Of a stretch of 64,000 nt of DNA, positions 43,693 to 54,500 are shown one piece after another. The notes beneath the pieces were generated by a model. That model was not told the DNA's origin, did not search any database, and worked only from the letters and a program-made list of their open reading frames with translations. The stretch covers positions 930,001-994,000 of the forward strand of contig NZ_CP047024.1 of NCBI RefSeq assembly GCF_009796745.1. The letters run 5' to 3'. A program made the position numbers and the translations under genes. The DNA is from Paraglaciecola sp. L1A13 (GTDB lineage: Bacteria; Pseudomonadota; Gammaproteobacteria; Enterobacterales; Alteromonadaceae). Numbering within the stretch: the stretch's first letter is position 1; every line of letters starts with the position of its first letter.

Positions 43693-43989
43693 CTACAGCT
43701 GATCAAAGCGATATTTTTCGATAATACCGAGTAGATTTTGCTTACCTTTCTGGCGGTGTAAGCTATGAATTTCTCCTGCTCTTTTCGCATCGCCAGCTCT
43801 AATAGCTTCAACTACAGCAATATGATCAGCTGTTGAATCTGTGGGCTTATTACGCAGTTCAAGTGTAAAATAGCGAACTCTATGAGCTTGCCCCCAGAAT
43901 TGAAGAACCACCTGCTTCAAGCGAACATTTCCGCATAATTCTAATAGACACAGGTGAAACTCTTCATCAGCTTGAATGAGGGTTCGCAT
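43693..43989 (-). pseudogene. GntR-family regulator (FCD domain) remnant
   Basis: 98 codons matching the second half of the FCD ligand domain: IQADEEFHLCLLELCGNVRLKQVVLQFW, then DHIAVVEAIRAGDAKRAGEIHSLHRQKGKQNLL, with the His residues of the metal site. The winged-helix DNA-binding domain is missing and no frame upstream (43990-44100) supplies it. FCD regulators often control uronate or alginate genes, and a lyase gene with FadR-like operators follows; the remnant may be a lost local regulator. Confidence 0.7.
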
Positions 43990-44393
43990 ATTTGTTGCTT
44001 TTACGCTGATACATTTACGTTATACGAACTCAACCACTCGAGTTCTGTGGGCTGTAGTGTTATGACTGAGAGAGAGGGGAACAGGACTTGGTTCGGTCTT
44101 TACCGCTGAGTTGAATCAATCCACAGCCATAATTTGCACCTTTCTTACTTATCTGATTATTTCAAGCGAATTTACCTAGGCACCCATTTTAAAAAAACCA
44201 AACCAATTTAAAGGTTTATGAGCGTACAAAGATAAATATCTCAAATTACTAAAACAGCATTGGGTACGGCACAAACAACATTGCCCCCCTCATAAGTGAG
44301 CCTAAAGCTCATCTATGATTTCGTGGGGATCTACAGATTCTAACCCTAGATACTCTTACATATCCATAATCGCTGACTACCCAATCACGCATC

Positions 44394-44421
44394 AGTTACC
44401 AATCAGTATAAATTGGTAACT
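44394..44421. promoter_or_regulatory. Inverted repeat with 10-bp arms, TTACCAAT type
   Basis: AGTTACCAAT (44394-44403) and its exact complement ATTGGTAACT (44412-44421) with an 8-base gap. The half-site TTACCAAT/ATTGGTAA recurs near the lyase start. It lies within the 813-base gene-free stretch 43990-44802, which is otherwise AT-rich and without a recognisable gene. Confidence 0.5.
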
Positions 44422-44695
44422 CTTAAAATATTAAAAACACGCACGAATAAAAGCACTCTCTAAAGAAACGACCTAACCAGCACGGCAAACCAATGTAAAT
44501 AAATTGGATATGAAATGTTAACATTTCACCCCCACCAGGGTTAAATTAAGATATTGATTTTAAACGATTAATTTAGCCAGAAATTACATGAAACGAAAAT
44601 ATAGTGTATAAATAGGTAACTATATACATAAAGTGTTAAAATAATTGGTTGATTTTATTACCCTTATGGTTAATTATTTCCTTCCACTTCTGGTA

Positions 44696-44710
44696 ATTGG
44701 TAATACCAAT
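44696..44710. promoter_or_regulatory. FadR/GntR-type operator upstream of the alginate lyase gene
   Basis: ATTGGTA-A-TACCAAT is a perfect 7-bp palindrome with one central base, 93 bases before the lyase ATG. TTGGTAnTACCAA is the general look of FCD-GntR (FadR-like) sites. Additional GGTAAT and TTACC half-sites lie on both sides (44688-44725). Confidence 0.55.
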
Positions 44711-44802
44711 TTAATTTACCAATAAATAATGGAGATAGTTTTTTCGAACGGAGATGGTGAATTTAATTTGTATACCAAAATAATAATTGGGAAAAATAAC
44801 GC

Positions 44803-46509
44803 ATGAATTTTAACATTCGTAAGACCTCTTTATATTTAGCTTTAACTACGGCACTTTCAATGGCCTGCGCTCTTAGCGCCCATGCAGAATCGGTTAGTAT
44901 AGATAACTCAGGTTTCGAAGATGGCTTTGATGGGTGGAATGATGATGATCCATCAGCTATTTCAAGCAATTCATACAGCGGATCTAAGTCAGCTAAAATA
45001 ACAGGCTCAGGCGGGCGTGTTGAGCAAACTGTCTCGTTAACTGCAAACACTGATTACATACTCACAGCTTACGTCGAAGGCAGTGGAGAAATTGGAATTA
45101 ACCTAGGAACATCAACAGAATCAACTAAATCCACGTCTGATGATTGGAATAAAGTTACTGTTAGCTTTAATTCTGGCACCACAACATCTGGTGCAATGTT
45201 TGGTAAATATTACAATGATGAAGGTCGTTTTGATGATTTCACTTTAATATCCACAGGTGAGACAGAACCAGGTACTGGTTCAGGCTCAGAAACTAGTATT
45301 CCAGGCCTAATTCAGGCAGAAGACTACGACAATTACTACGATACAACCTCTGCAAATAAAGGCGGCCAATACACGACTGACAGCGTGGATGTGCAAACAA
45401 CTGCTGATACAGGCGGCGGCTACAATGTTGGCTGGATTGTTGCTGACGAATGGCTAGAATATAATATCGATATTCCCAGCACTGCTTCCTATACCTTGGA
45501 TGCTCGGGTCGCATCACCAAGAACTACTGGTAGTTTTATTGTACAAGTTGATGGTTCACAAGTTGGTGATGAAATCGATGTTGGTAATACCGGTGGATGG
45601 CAGTCTTGGGCAACTAAATCAATCGATTTAGGTCAATTAAGCGCTGGCTCTAGCACATTAAAAATCCTAGTGACGGGTTCTAATTTCAATATTAATTGGT
45701 TGGAAATTTATGAAACAGAAGATGGAACTATCGATACAGCCTACGGTAATGAGTGTGAGGAAACCGGGCGAATTTTATACAATGCCTCGTGCGAAGAGTA
45801 CTCTGAAGTCTATGAAGCAGAATCTGGTGAACTTGGTGAAGAAGACCATATTATTTCATTGTCACCTATCGAAATGACCTTTGATGCACTTGCTGCACAG
45901 CATGTTACAGAGAATGGTAACGGCTGGAGACATGAGCTTAAAATTAAGTCCAATGGTGAATATCGCGTAGGTATGACAGAAGTATACGAAGAATTTAAAG
46001 CAACCATAACAGCTACGCTAGATGACGGCGCGAAAACAATTGTAGCGCAACATCATGCTGCAGATACGGCAACTATTACTAAATTATATATTGCTGATTT
46101 AGATGAAGGTGGCTTTGAAAACGCGCCAGATGGAACAGAGTCTGACAGTGTTGCCATGAATGGTGTATTTGATGTGTATATTCGTTTAGCAGACCCTGAT
46201 AGCGATGGAGAAACAAAACATTTACTCACAACGATACGTTCAGGTGAGAGCTTTGAATTTGAAGAAATAAACGATCACGGTGTAGTGACTGTAACAATAA
46301 ACGGTATGTCACTCGACCCTATTTCAGTCGATGATTCTTCAGAGTCATACTTCAAATTTGGTAACTACCAACAAGCTCAAAACCCAGAAACAGGTGAAAA
46401 GTTAGTCAGCGGAGATGCAGATGATGATTACGCTGATTTTTATGCTGAGTACTTCGATACGAGCGAAATCACATTTACTAAAATGAGCTACACTCGCACA
46501 CTAGATTAG
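44803..46509 (+). CDS. Secreted multidomain alginate-lyase-like protein (CBM, CBM6, PL7)
   Basis: 568 residues. Signal peptide about 1-28 (ends SAHAES). Residues 30-150 form a jelly-roll carbohydrate-binding module (SGFEDGFDGWN..., AKITGSGGRVEQTV). A Gly/Ser/Thr/Glu linker follows. Residues about 165-310 are CBM6 (IQAEDYDNYYD, VGWIVADEWLEYNI, TGGWQSWATKSIDL, GSNFNINWLEIYE). Residues about 340-568 resemble polysaccharide lyase family 7: WRHELKI (RxEL motif), IVAQHHA (QIH motif) and SYFKFGNYQQ (YFKAGxYNQ motif), which hold the catalytic His and Tyr. It should cleave alginate or a related uronate polymer outside the cell. No other alginate gene is next to it. Confidence 0.82.
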   Translation: MNFNIRKTSLYLALTTALSMACALSAHAESVSIDNSGFEDGFDGWNDDDPSAISSNSYSGSKSAKITGSGGRVEQTVSLTANTDYILTAYVEGSGEIGINLGTSTESTKSTSDDWNKVTVSFNSGTTTSGAMFGKYYNDEGRFDDFTLISTGETEPGTGSGSETSIPGLIQAEDYDNYYDTTSANKGGQYTTDSVDVQTTADTGGGYNVGWIVADEWLEYNIDIPSTASYTLDARVASPRTTGSFIVQVDGSQVGDEIDVGNTGGWQSWATKSIDLGQLSAGSSTLKILVTGSNFNINWLEIYETEDGTIDTAYGNECEETGRILYNASCEEYSEVYEAESGELGEEDHIISLSPIEMTFDALAAQHVTENGNGWRHELKIKSNGEYRVGMTEVYEEFKATITATLDDGAKTIVAQHHAADTATITKLYIADLDEGGFENAPDGTESDSVAMNGVFDVYIRLADPDSDGETKHLLTTIRSGESFEFEEINDHGVVTVTINGMSLDPISVDDSSESYFKFGNYQQAQNPETGEKLVSGDADDDYADFYAEYFDTSEITFTKMSYTRTLD

Positions 46510-46562
46510 TCACATATGAAGTCAAATTAAAAGTGACAATGTTTATTTAGAAACTCAATAAA

Positions 46563-46586
46563 AAAGCCCACATCCAAGTGGGCTTT
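46563..46586 (+). terminator. Terminator behind the alginate-lyase-like gene
   Basis: AAAGCCCAC, loop ATCCAA, GTGGGCTTT: a perfect 9-bp stem, preceded by A-rich and ended by T-rich sequence, 53 bases after the stop. Confidence 0.85.
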
Positions 46587-46824
46587 CATCAACTAAGTAC
46601 CTTATTTTCAATAATTAACTTAACATGAGAGTCCTGTTAATCCCTTTAAAGCGATATTAAATTAGAAGAGCTGAACATGTTTAGAAAACATAAGATGTAA
46701 AGCCTAAAGAGATAACATACGAGCGAGTGAAAGGTTATTTCTTGTGACTAACTTAGACGTTTCAATGCCATTTATAGCTATTTATTTTTATGCGTACAAA
46801 AGAAACCAGATATGACAGGCACAA

Positions 46825-46905
46825 ACCTAACAAGCCAAGTCATCGGAAAACTACTCACTGGCTGCGCCGAAGCGTTCCCTTATTCCGCTGCTTGGGACGT
46901 TAGAA
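46825..46905. other. attC-like integron recombination site, upstream of a cassette
   Basis: The site begins ACCTAAC (R'' box, RYYYAAC) and ends GTTAGAA (R' box, GTTRRRY except for the last base). Inside, CCAAG (46834-46838) pairs with CTTGG (46891-46895) as L''/L' boxes, with 3-base unpaired spacers (AAG / GAC) between R and L boxes on each side. Length (81 bp) is normal for attC. The cassette boundary would be after G46899. No integron integrase gene is present in the window. Confidence 0.65.
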
Positions 46906-46935
46906 AGACAATTTAAATCATAGTATGGAGTAAAA

Positions 46936-47517
46936 ATGAGAGGTAAGATAAAATTTTTCTCTAAAGAAAAAGGATTCGGTTTTGTTGTAGCAGATGATGG
47001 AACTGAGCATTTCTTAGGAGTAAGAGAGGTTATTGGTGCAGACTTGCCTAATAACGGAGATATAGTAGAGTTTGAGTCACGGAAAGGAAAAAAAGGACCT
47101 TATGCTGCGCAGCTAAAGATACTTACGTCATCAGAAAATTCCGAACAGAGAAAAGATGATCGAGTTGTCTGTCCTTCGTGTAACAAAAAAATATACCCTA
47201 AGCTTATCCATGATCGGGGAGCATTTGGAGACCCCAAACCTCGCAAGTCGCTTTGTCCATTTTGTGGGGCTACAGTCAAAGATTTCTCTGGTTGCTTTAT
47301 AGCCACATCGGTCTATGGAGACTTTGATGCACCTGAAGTTCTTTTTTATCGACACTACAGAGATACAGTTCTTAAGACTAAATTCCTAGGTAGAGTGTTT
47401 ATTAAGGTCTATTACTTTATATCCCCATCAATTGTAACTCTCTTAGAAAAATCGCCTTATTTGACTCGTTTCATAAAAAACAAACTTGATGCATCTGTGC
47501 GTAAAGCGTCTTTCTAA
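46936..47517 (+). CDS. Cold-shock-domain protein with zinc ribbon and CFI domain, cassette-borne
   Basis: 193 residues. Residues 1-65 are a cold-shock OB fold with both RNP-like motifs (GKIKFFSKEKGFGFV and FL...). Residues about 78-110 hold two Cys pairs (CPSCNKKIYP ... CPFCGATV), a zinc ribbon. Residues about 118-170 match the CFI-box domain (GCFIATSVYGDFDAPEVLFYRHYRD, GRVFIKVYYFISPS). Nucleic-acid binding is likely; the precise role is unknown. The stop TAA lies inside the R'' box of the following attC remnant, typical of gene cassettes. ATG follows TATGGAG by five bases. Confidence 0.8.
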   Translation: MRGKIKFFSKEKGFGFVVADDGTEHFLGVREVIGADLPNNGDIVEFESRKGKKGPYAAQLKILTSSENSEQRKDDRVVCPSCNKKIYPKLIHDRGAFGDPKPRKSLCPFCGATVKDFSGCFIATSVYGDFDAPEVLFYRHYRDTVLKTKFLGRVFIKVYYFISPSIVTLLEKSPYLTRFIKNKLDASVRKASF

Positions 47518-47539
47518 CAAGAGACTATGGCGTCAATAG
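47508..47539. other. Truncated attC of the cassette, cut by IS110-family sequence
   Basis: GTCTTTCTAAC (47508-47518) is the exact complement of the cassette's first bases, GTTAGAAAGAC (46899-46909). This complementarity between the start of a cassette and the R'' box of its own attC is diagnostic. About 20 further bases follow before the IS110-like remnant; the L boxes and R' are missing. Confidence 0.6.
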
Positions 47540-47856
<317 letters not shown>

Positions 47857-48195
47857 GTTTCTACCTCAGAAGGTTTATCATTTCGCTGTTGATTATAAAA
47901 TTTAGTTAGCTGTAGTGGAGTTGGAATTTAGGGGCATGCTGTATATTTTCGCAGTTACTTCGACCATTTAATAGATTGTTCAATTTTGATATCAAACCGA
48001 CTTCATGCACTTATCAAACGGTAATTTTCCTCGCCAAACTCCTTTATTGTGCATTTTCTTAACAATTGATTCTACTTCATCAAGGACAATTTTCATCGCT
48101 CTGGTCGTGGGGCGTTCAACGTGGGTGTTAGCTACAACATGGTGCAACCAACAAGTGCAAGATAGAAGCCTGCACGTTACAGGGTTAAGATCACC

Positions 48196-49092
48196 TTAAG
48201 GCGCAATTACGGAATCTGTCATTTCCTGTTTAACATACTGTAAAAATGTTGAACAAATTCGCGAAAGAGGACGGCTTTCAAGATACAGAGCTTTGATATC
48301 AAATTCTATAGGAGGCGATAACGAGGCGATGCTAAAATTCTCAGTTTGGTTGCCATAGGCGGTATAATAATCCACCGTACAACATCCCAGATTTTTGTCG
48401 ACAAATTTAGTGGCGATATAATACGTATCTACCTGATAGGTGCTGTTAATTTGGATATCATTGGCGATGAGTCTTTCCCACACTAGCGCACCTAAGGGGC
48501 CACTGTCCCATATGCCAATCAATTCTTGATTGGCCAAAGCCTCTAGCGTCAGAGTCTTAGGTTGCTCACTAAAAACAGCATTGGGGTAACAGACGACCAT
48601 CTCACTTTTGCCTAGTCTGACTTCTTTCACACTGGGTAAACTAGGAGAAGCGTAAAGGATTGCCGCATCACATTTATGTTCCAAAAGTGATTGCAGAGCT
48701 TCGTCATTGTGCATGGTTTTGAATTTAATGGACACATTGGCATGCTTGGCTTTGAATTTGGCTAACGTATTGGGAATAATCTGAAAACCCAAAGCGGGCG
48801 TGACCGCAATTTCAATCAAACCATGTTCGCTTTGCTTAATGTTTGCAGACATTTTTTTAATTGAATTGAGCTGCTTATATATAATGTCTACTTCTTTAAA
48901 CAATAAATTGGCTTCAGTTGTGGGGATTAATTTACCTTTGGTGCGGTTAAATAACATAAAGCCTAACTGCAGCTCAGCATGGGCTAATACTTTACTGACC
49001 GAAGGCTGAGACACATACAATAAATTAGCCGCATTGGTAATAGAGCCGGTCGTATAAATAGCGTGGAATACTTCGATTTGTCTGAGTCGCAT
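48196..49092 (-). CDS. LysR-family transcriptional regulator
   Basis: 298 residues. The winged HTH (MRLRQIEVFHAIYTTGSITNAANLLYVSQPSVSKVLAHAELQLGFMLFNR) and a type 2 periplasmic-binding effector domain (about 90-298) are complete. It follows the NhaC gene by 13 bases on the same strand, so it is probably co-transcribed with it. Two palindromes of the form CATAACC-N3-GGTTATG lie ahead of nhaC and ahead of the divergent TonB receptor operon; this protein is the natural candidate to bind both, which would make it autoregulated. Confidence 0.92.
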   Translation of the reverse strand: MRLRQIEVFHAIYTTGSITNAANLLYVSQPSVSKVLAHAELQLGFMLFNRTKGKLIPTTEANLLFKEVDIIYKQLNSIKKMSANIKQSEHGLIEIAVTPALGFQIIPNTLAKFKAKHANVSIKFKTMHNDEALQSLLEHKCDAAILYASPSLPSVKEVRLGKSEMVVCYPNAVFSEQPKTLTLEALANQELIGIWDSGPLGALVWERLIANDIQINSTYQVDTYYIATKFVDKNLGCCTVDYYTAYGNQTENFSIASLSPPIEFDIKALYLESRPLSRICSTFLQYVKQEMTDSVIAP

Positions 49093-49105
49093 AACAATAA
49101 AATCT

Positions 49106-50821
49106 CTAGGCGAGGAAAAAGGCTGACAGGGTCCATAATATCCCTGCGCAGAGGGCGGCTATCGATGCAGGAACCAACTGAGATTTAACATGATCCATAA
49201 GATCGCAGCCTGTGGTCATCGCGCTTAGTATCGTCGTATCAGAGATAGGTGAACACTGGTCTCCGTACACACTACCATTAAGTACCGCCGCGAAACATAT
49301 CGCCATATAAATTTCGGGATGGGCAACACCCTGAGCTGAGCCAATTGCCCAAGCCAGTGGCATTGCCAAAGGAAACGCAATGGCATACGTGCCCCAACTT
49401 GTGCCCGTGGAAAATGCAATAATCATGGTTAACAATTGTAAAATAACCGGCAGCGTCCAAAAAGGTAATTGTTGCCCTATTAATTCAATTAAATATAAGG
49501 CACCCCCGATTTCTTTGTTAATGCCCCCGACGGTAATAGCCAGAATAAGTAACACAGACGCCACTACGACAGATTTAAATCCATTGCCTATACCAGAAAT
49601 TAACTCGTCTAAACTCATGCCTTTGACTAATGCTATGCCACATGAAAGGCAAAGTGCTGTGGCAAAAGCCCAGTTTACTTTTGGTGAACCGGTGATGATA
49701 AACGTAGTAATCGCAATGCCAATAAGCGTGACTAATGGCAGCACAAATTCATAAACCTTAGGAGTGTAATGTGCTGGTACATCTGGTTTATGCAATTCTT
49801 TACCATCTAGGGGCTTAGAGCCATCAGCGTCTAATTTTCCTGTGTGCATAGCGCGTAGTCTGGCTTGTTGAATTCGACGTCCACAATGCCAGGTAATGTT
49901 AAAACACAGCAATAGAGTGCCCAGTACTGCAATGATCCCATAAAAACTAAAAGGAATACTGCTAAAGAAAAAGCGGATCCTATCTGGCTCTGTGGCTAAA
50001 AATGCCACGCCAGGGACAAATATAAGAGATTGGATGTAGGCAGGCCAAGCATTAAACGCCAATACCGATGCGATCGGTGAAGCGGTTGAATCGACGATAT
50101 AACTCATCTCTTCATGACTGACCTTCGCCTTGTCGGCCATAGGTTTAACGGTCGTGCCAACCAATACGGTACTAATGGTGCCGCCTTGGAAAAAGATCAC
50201 GCCAAGCAACCAGGTCACCAACTTTGCCGAGCGTGGGCCGCGCACAAAATGCGTTGTCATATAATCGGCGAATGCTTGCGCTGCGCCAGTTTTAGACCAA
50301 ACGCCCATCAGCCCACCGAGTAGCCACAGATACAGTAGTACGATGGTAGCTGCGCCATCTGAGCTGATACTAGGCAATAATACTTTGTCAGTAATATCGT
50401 ATCGCCCTAATACAATCGCACCTACAATCGTGCCGCCCAATAAGGCAGTAATTGGCTCTTTGGTAAGCAAACATAATGAGATGGCTATAAAAGCAGGTAA
50501 CAAGGACCAGATTCCATAATGAAAGCTAGGTTTAAGTATCACTAAACGTTCATCGGGCATCTTAACCCATTGTTGATCTAAAGCGGGTTTACCCTTACTG
50601 ACCAAAGCAGTTTGCCGCAGCGGAGAATCGCGATAATCAACGACAGGTCCAACTGAAATCTCTTTTTGATTGAGTTTGTAAACCAACTCATCGTTTTGGT
50701 TTTCATAGGTTTGGTAGATGTACTGTTGTTCTTGCCAGCGAGGATCGATTTCGACATTAATATAGAATGCAGCGAGCAAGGATAAAAAAAACAAATAAAG
50801 CGCGAGTTTATTGTAATGCAT
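49106..50821 (-). CDS. NhaC-family Na+/H+ antiporter-like transporter with extra N-terminal region
   Basis: 571 residues, about 11-12 membrane helices. Core motifs: [66 protein letters not shown] and [20 protein letters not shown], then [30 protein letters not shown]. Before the core is an unusual segment: one helix (residues about 5-23) and about 80 polar residues that should lie in the periplasm. NhaC relatives include amino-acid and organic-ion exchangers, so in this D-amino-acid context it may export or import a product. It diverges from the TonB receptor gene. Confidence 0.85.
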   Translation of the reverse strand: MHYNKLALYLFFLSLLAAFYINVEIDPRWQEQQYIYQTYENQNDELVYKLNQKEISVGPVVDYRDSPLRQTALVSKGKPALDQQWVKMPDERLVILKPSFHYGIWSLLPAFIAISLCLLTKEPITALLGGTIVGAIVLGRYDITDKVLLPSISSDGAATIVLLYLWLLGGLMGVWSKTGAAQAFADYMTTHFVRGPRSAKLVTWLLGVIFFQGGTISTVLVGTTVKPMADKAKVSHEEMSYIVDSTASPIASVLAFNAWPAYIQSLIFVPGVAFLATEPDRIRFFFSSIPFSFYGIIAVLGTLLLCFNITWHCGRRIQQARLRAMHTGKLDADGSKPLDGKELHKPDVPAHYTPKVYEFVLPLVTLIGIAITTFIITGSPKVNWAFATALCLSCGIALVKGMSLDELISGIGNGFKSVVVASVLLILAITVGGINKEIGGALYLIELIGQQLPFWTLPVILQLLTMIIAFSTGTSWGTYAIAFPLAMPLAWAIGSAQGVAHPEIYMAICFAAVLNGSVYGDQCSPISDTTILSAMTTGCDLMDHVKSQLVPASIAALCAGILWTLSAFFLA

Positions 50822-50900
50822 AATCAGATTAAGCTAATTTCGACTATAAGCAGGCTAGCACGGCACTAAAGTCGAGTAACTTAATAAAGCGCTAAACACC

Positions 50901-50917
50901 CATAACCTTAGGTTATG
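50901..50917. promoter_or_regulatory. LysR-type palindrome ahead of nhaC-lysR
   Basis: CATAACC-TTA-GGTTATG, perfect 7-bp arms, centre 88 bases upstream of the nhaC ATG. It contains the T-N11-A core of LysR sites. The same arms and spacing recur at 51372-51388. Confidence 0.65.
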
Positions 50918-51371
50918 TATTGATAGTAAAATATGTGCAATAAGCCTCAGGTAAGACTGTTTTACACTCGGTTGTTGCTATGAACTTAATTGATCAAATC
51001 GTTATTAACAGCAAATCTACTAGCCTCCCTCGCTTTTACTGTTACGACCTCGTTAGGTGATAACGTTCCTTTGAGCAGCCAGTTCCTGCGATTTTTTTTG
51101 CGTGTTCAGCTGCAGCTTAGGCAGCGCTATGAGGTATTTGCGACGTGAAATGGGATTGGCGAAGTTTCTGGTTTTGCCACATTCCGTGGCTTGTGCAGAA
51201 TACTGACGGGAAACAGGGCCAAGGTAAAAAACTTTCAATCAATTTACCAACCCTTGATTTTAAAGCATATCGGTTTATGACCGTTTATTCCTAAAAATGA
51301 CTAATTTATTTATATTTATTAGCGGCTTACACTTCTCTTGAAGCTTATTGATGGCGACGATTCCTTTGTTC

Positions 51372-51388
51372 CATAACCCAAGGTTATG
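51372..51388. promoter_or_regulatory. LysR-type palindrome ahead of the TonB receptor operon
   Basis: CATAACC-CAA-GGTTATG, identical arms and spacing to the site ahead of nhaC; one more base pair extends it on each side (C...G). It lies about 126 bases before the receptor start. The 692-base divergent region 50822-51513 holds no gene; short frames in it have no support. Confidence 0.65.
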
Positions 51389-51513
51389 GTTTATGACTGT
51401 TTTATCAATTGTGCTATGGGGTATTTTTTTGCGAGTGTAATACTGGATATAACAATAATTATCGGTGCACATAAGCGTACTGAAATCAGGAAGTCAGGAA
51501 ACACAGGAGCGGC

Positions 51514-54500
51514 ATGCCAATGTTACACACAAAACATCATCGTCTAAATAAGCTCAGCATGGCTATATTAGTTTCGTTTGGAGTCATATCTTTGTCAGCG
51601 CAAGCTGCTCAAGATATGCGAAGTTCAGTTGAAGAAGCGGATAGTAAAGCAGAACTTGAGCGCGCAATTGAACGTAAAAAAATAGCCGCCGAAAAAGATC
51701 TCGAACAAATTGTCGTCGTTGGTTCTAGCATTAAAGGTTCTGATGTAACTGGGTCGTTACCTGTTACTTTAATCGATGCTAGCGATATTGATGCTATTGG
51801 TGCTACCTCTGGTATTGAGTTATTTGCCTCTATTCCCAGTAATGGTAGTGTAAATTTTAACGGTAACGATGTTGTTAGCGGTGTTTACCAATCGCGGGGA
51901 GATGTGGCCTCTATTAACTTACGCAGCATAGGCACAGGTAACACGCTGACCTTATTAAATGGCCGCCGTCTAGTTCAGCATCCGGGTTCACAGACTGAAA
52001 ACTCAGTACCAGTGACCACCGTTAACATCAACTCAATTCCAGTACTTGGCATAGGCCGCGTTGAAATATTGCATGATGGCGCAGCGGCTATTTACGGTTC
52101 AGATGCTGTTGCAGGTGTTGTAAATACAGAAATGCGCCAAGACTTTTCAGGATTTCGCTTTGACGCGCAATACGGACAGGCAGAAAATACCAGCCGTGAA
52201 AAAGTTAATCTTAATGCTTTGGCAGGTTGGGATTTAAACGAAGGTATGACTAACGTCACCGTATCGGTAAATTACTACCATGGGTCAGAAGTGATGGCCT
52301 CAGAATTTGACCGTTCTTCGAACTCAGACCTAACACGGTTTTTAGAGGGTACTCGATGGGAAGGGGACACTAATTTCCAAAATACATCTACTACTACCCA
52401 ATGGGGACGTTTTGACGCCAGTCAGGCTGTTGATGGCTTAACCTCTTCAGCAGGGCGTTTTCACGTCGAACAACTAGATGGCACAGACGCTAATCAACAG
52501 TGTGTACTTGAAAATGGTTTATGTATCGACAGTGGCAGTATTACCAAAGCTACTCAGGGATACAATACCAACTCTGCGCGCACATTCTTACCTGAAACAG
52601 AGCGTCTTAATTCGTTTATTTTCCTCAATCACGACTTGGGCAATGATACTGAGCTTTATGGCGAGTTAGGTTATTACCGTGCTGAATCTAATTCACAACG
52701 GGCAGAGACCGCCACTTTGACCTCTGCCCCCGTTACCATTGCAAATTCGGCCTATTGGAACCCTCTAGGAAGTGGTGTTAACCGCCTCGCGGGTTACGAT
52801 ATACCAGTTGAAGGATTGGATATTACTATCGATGCCTACCGCTCTTTAGACGCGGGGCCTCGTGCCATCAACGTAAAAAATACCTCTTACCGTCTGTTGG
52901 GCGGTGCGCGCGGGATCAAGGGAGACTGGGATTGGGATAGCGCGGCATTGTATTCTGCAGCGAAAACCGTTGATAGCACAGCTAATCGTATTAGCTTGAG
53001 CTTGTTTCAAGACGCAGTGAATCGCCAAGACGCCAGCGCCTACAACACTTTTTGTGGTGCTAGCTGTAATTCTCAAGACACCATTGATAGTTTTAAAATT
53101 GATGTTGAACGCACCGGTGAAACAGCCTTAGGGTTAGTTGATTTTAAAATGTCTAACGCAAAACTATTCGCTTTACCGGCAGGTAACGTAGGTTTAGCAG
53201 TAGGGACAGAATGGCGTTATGAAAACTTTGAAAATGATTATGATGACCGCTTAAATGGTACGGTGATGTATACCAATAGCGTGACTGGTATTACTTATGA
53301 TTCGGATGTAATGGGTTCAAGCGCACAACCTAATTCAGATGGCTCACGCAATATTTTATCTGCATTTGTCGAGATGGCTGGGCCTTTAGTTAGTCCGGAT
53401 ATGGATATTCCTTTTGTTAACCAATTGAACTTCCAAATTGCTGGCCGTTATGAACGGTATAATGACGTAGGAGATGTGTTTAAACCTAAGGCGGTATTAA
53501 GCTGGTATCCCGTTGAAAGTCTGCAAATTCGTGGGTCTTATGCGGAAGGATTTAGAGCGCCAAACCTTGAACAGTTGCATACAGCTGTAACGTCACGTGT
53601 GAACTATCCAACCGACTTTTATCGTTGTCAGGCTGACATCAATAAGGGTAATGTCGATAGTTTTAGTGAATGCAGCAGCAGTGACAGTGTTTCAAATATA
53701 CGTCTAGGCAACCCAAATTTAAAACCAGAAAAAGATTATAACTATGGTTTGGGTTTGGTATATACCCCTACGTTTGTTGAAAATCTGACCTTTACTGCTG
53801 ATTACTGGCATATTAAGCAAGAAGATCTAGTGGGTATCCGCTCTTATCAGAACATCGCCGACTTAGATTACTATCAGCGTTTAAATGGCGGCAGCAATCC
53901 GAATGTCATTCGTGCTGAAGCAACGAGTGATGATATCGCCTTTTTTGAAGGCTCAGGTCTAGCCCCTGTAGGTGATATGGTTGAAGTGATAGGGCTGTTT
54001 GAAAACCTAGACTCACGTGAAACATCCGGACTAGATTTAGGTGCATATTATAAGTTGAGAGATACCGCCTTAGGTAACTTCAAGTTTAAAGTTAACGCCG
54101 CTAAAATCATTAAAGCCTTTCAAGCTGTTGATAGTGAATCTGCACAATTAGCTGCACTAGGTTTAACCCTAGATGATGTAGGTGATTTGGTTCAAATGGA
54201 TGGCAGACCAGAATGGCAAGCCAGTGGAACCCTGACATGGGATTACCAAAACTGGGGAGCGGGACTGTACGGTAAATATGTTGGTGAATTTTATGATACC
54301 GGCGCAGTACAAAATGACACCGGCGATTTCTGGTTAGTCGACAGTTGGACGACCTTTAGTATTTACGGTCAATATACGTTTGACCAAGGTACCTTCGAAA
54401 ATACTCGGGTACGTTTAGGTGTGCGCAATATGTTCGATAAAACCCCGCCATTAGCCGATGAAACCTATGGTTACGAAGCAAGCTTGCATAATGCAGAAGG

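Noticed and set aside
47920-48190. Possible small gene in the gap between the IS110 remnant and lysR
   Set aside because: Short frames on both strands lack a ribosome site and resemble nothing known; a minus-strand stretch with MKIVLDEVESIVKKMHNKG is too short to support.
51053-51472. Two short minus-strand frames in the nhaC/TonB receptor intergenic region
   Set aside because: No ribosome sites and no motifs; one overlaps the proposed LysR operator.
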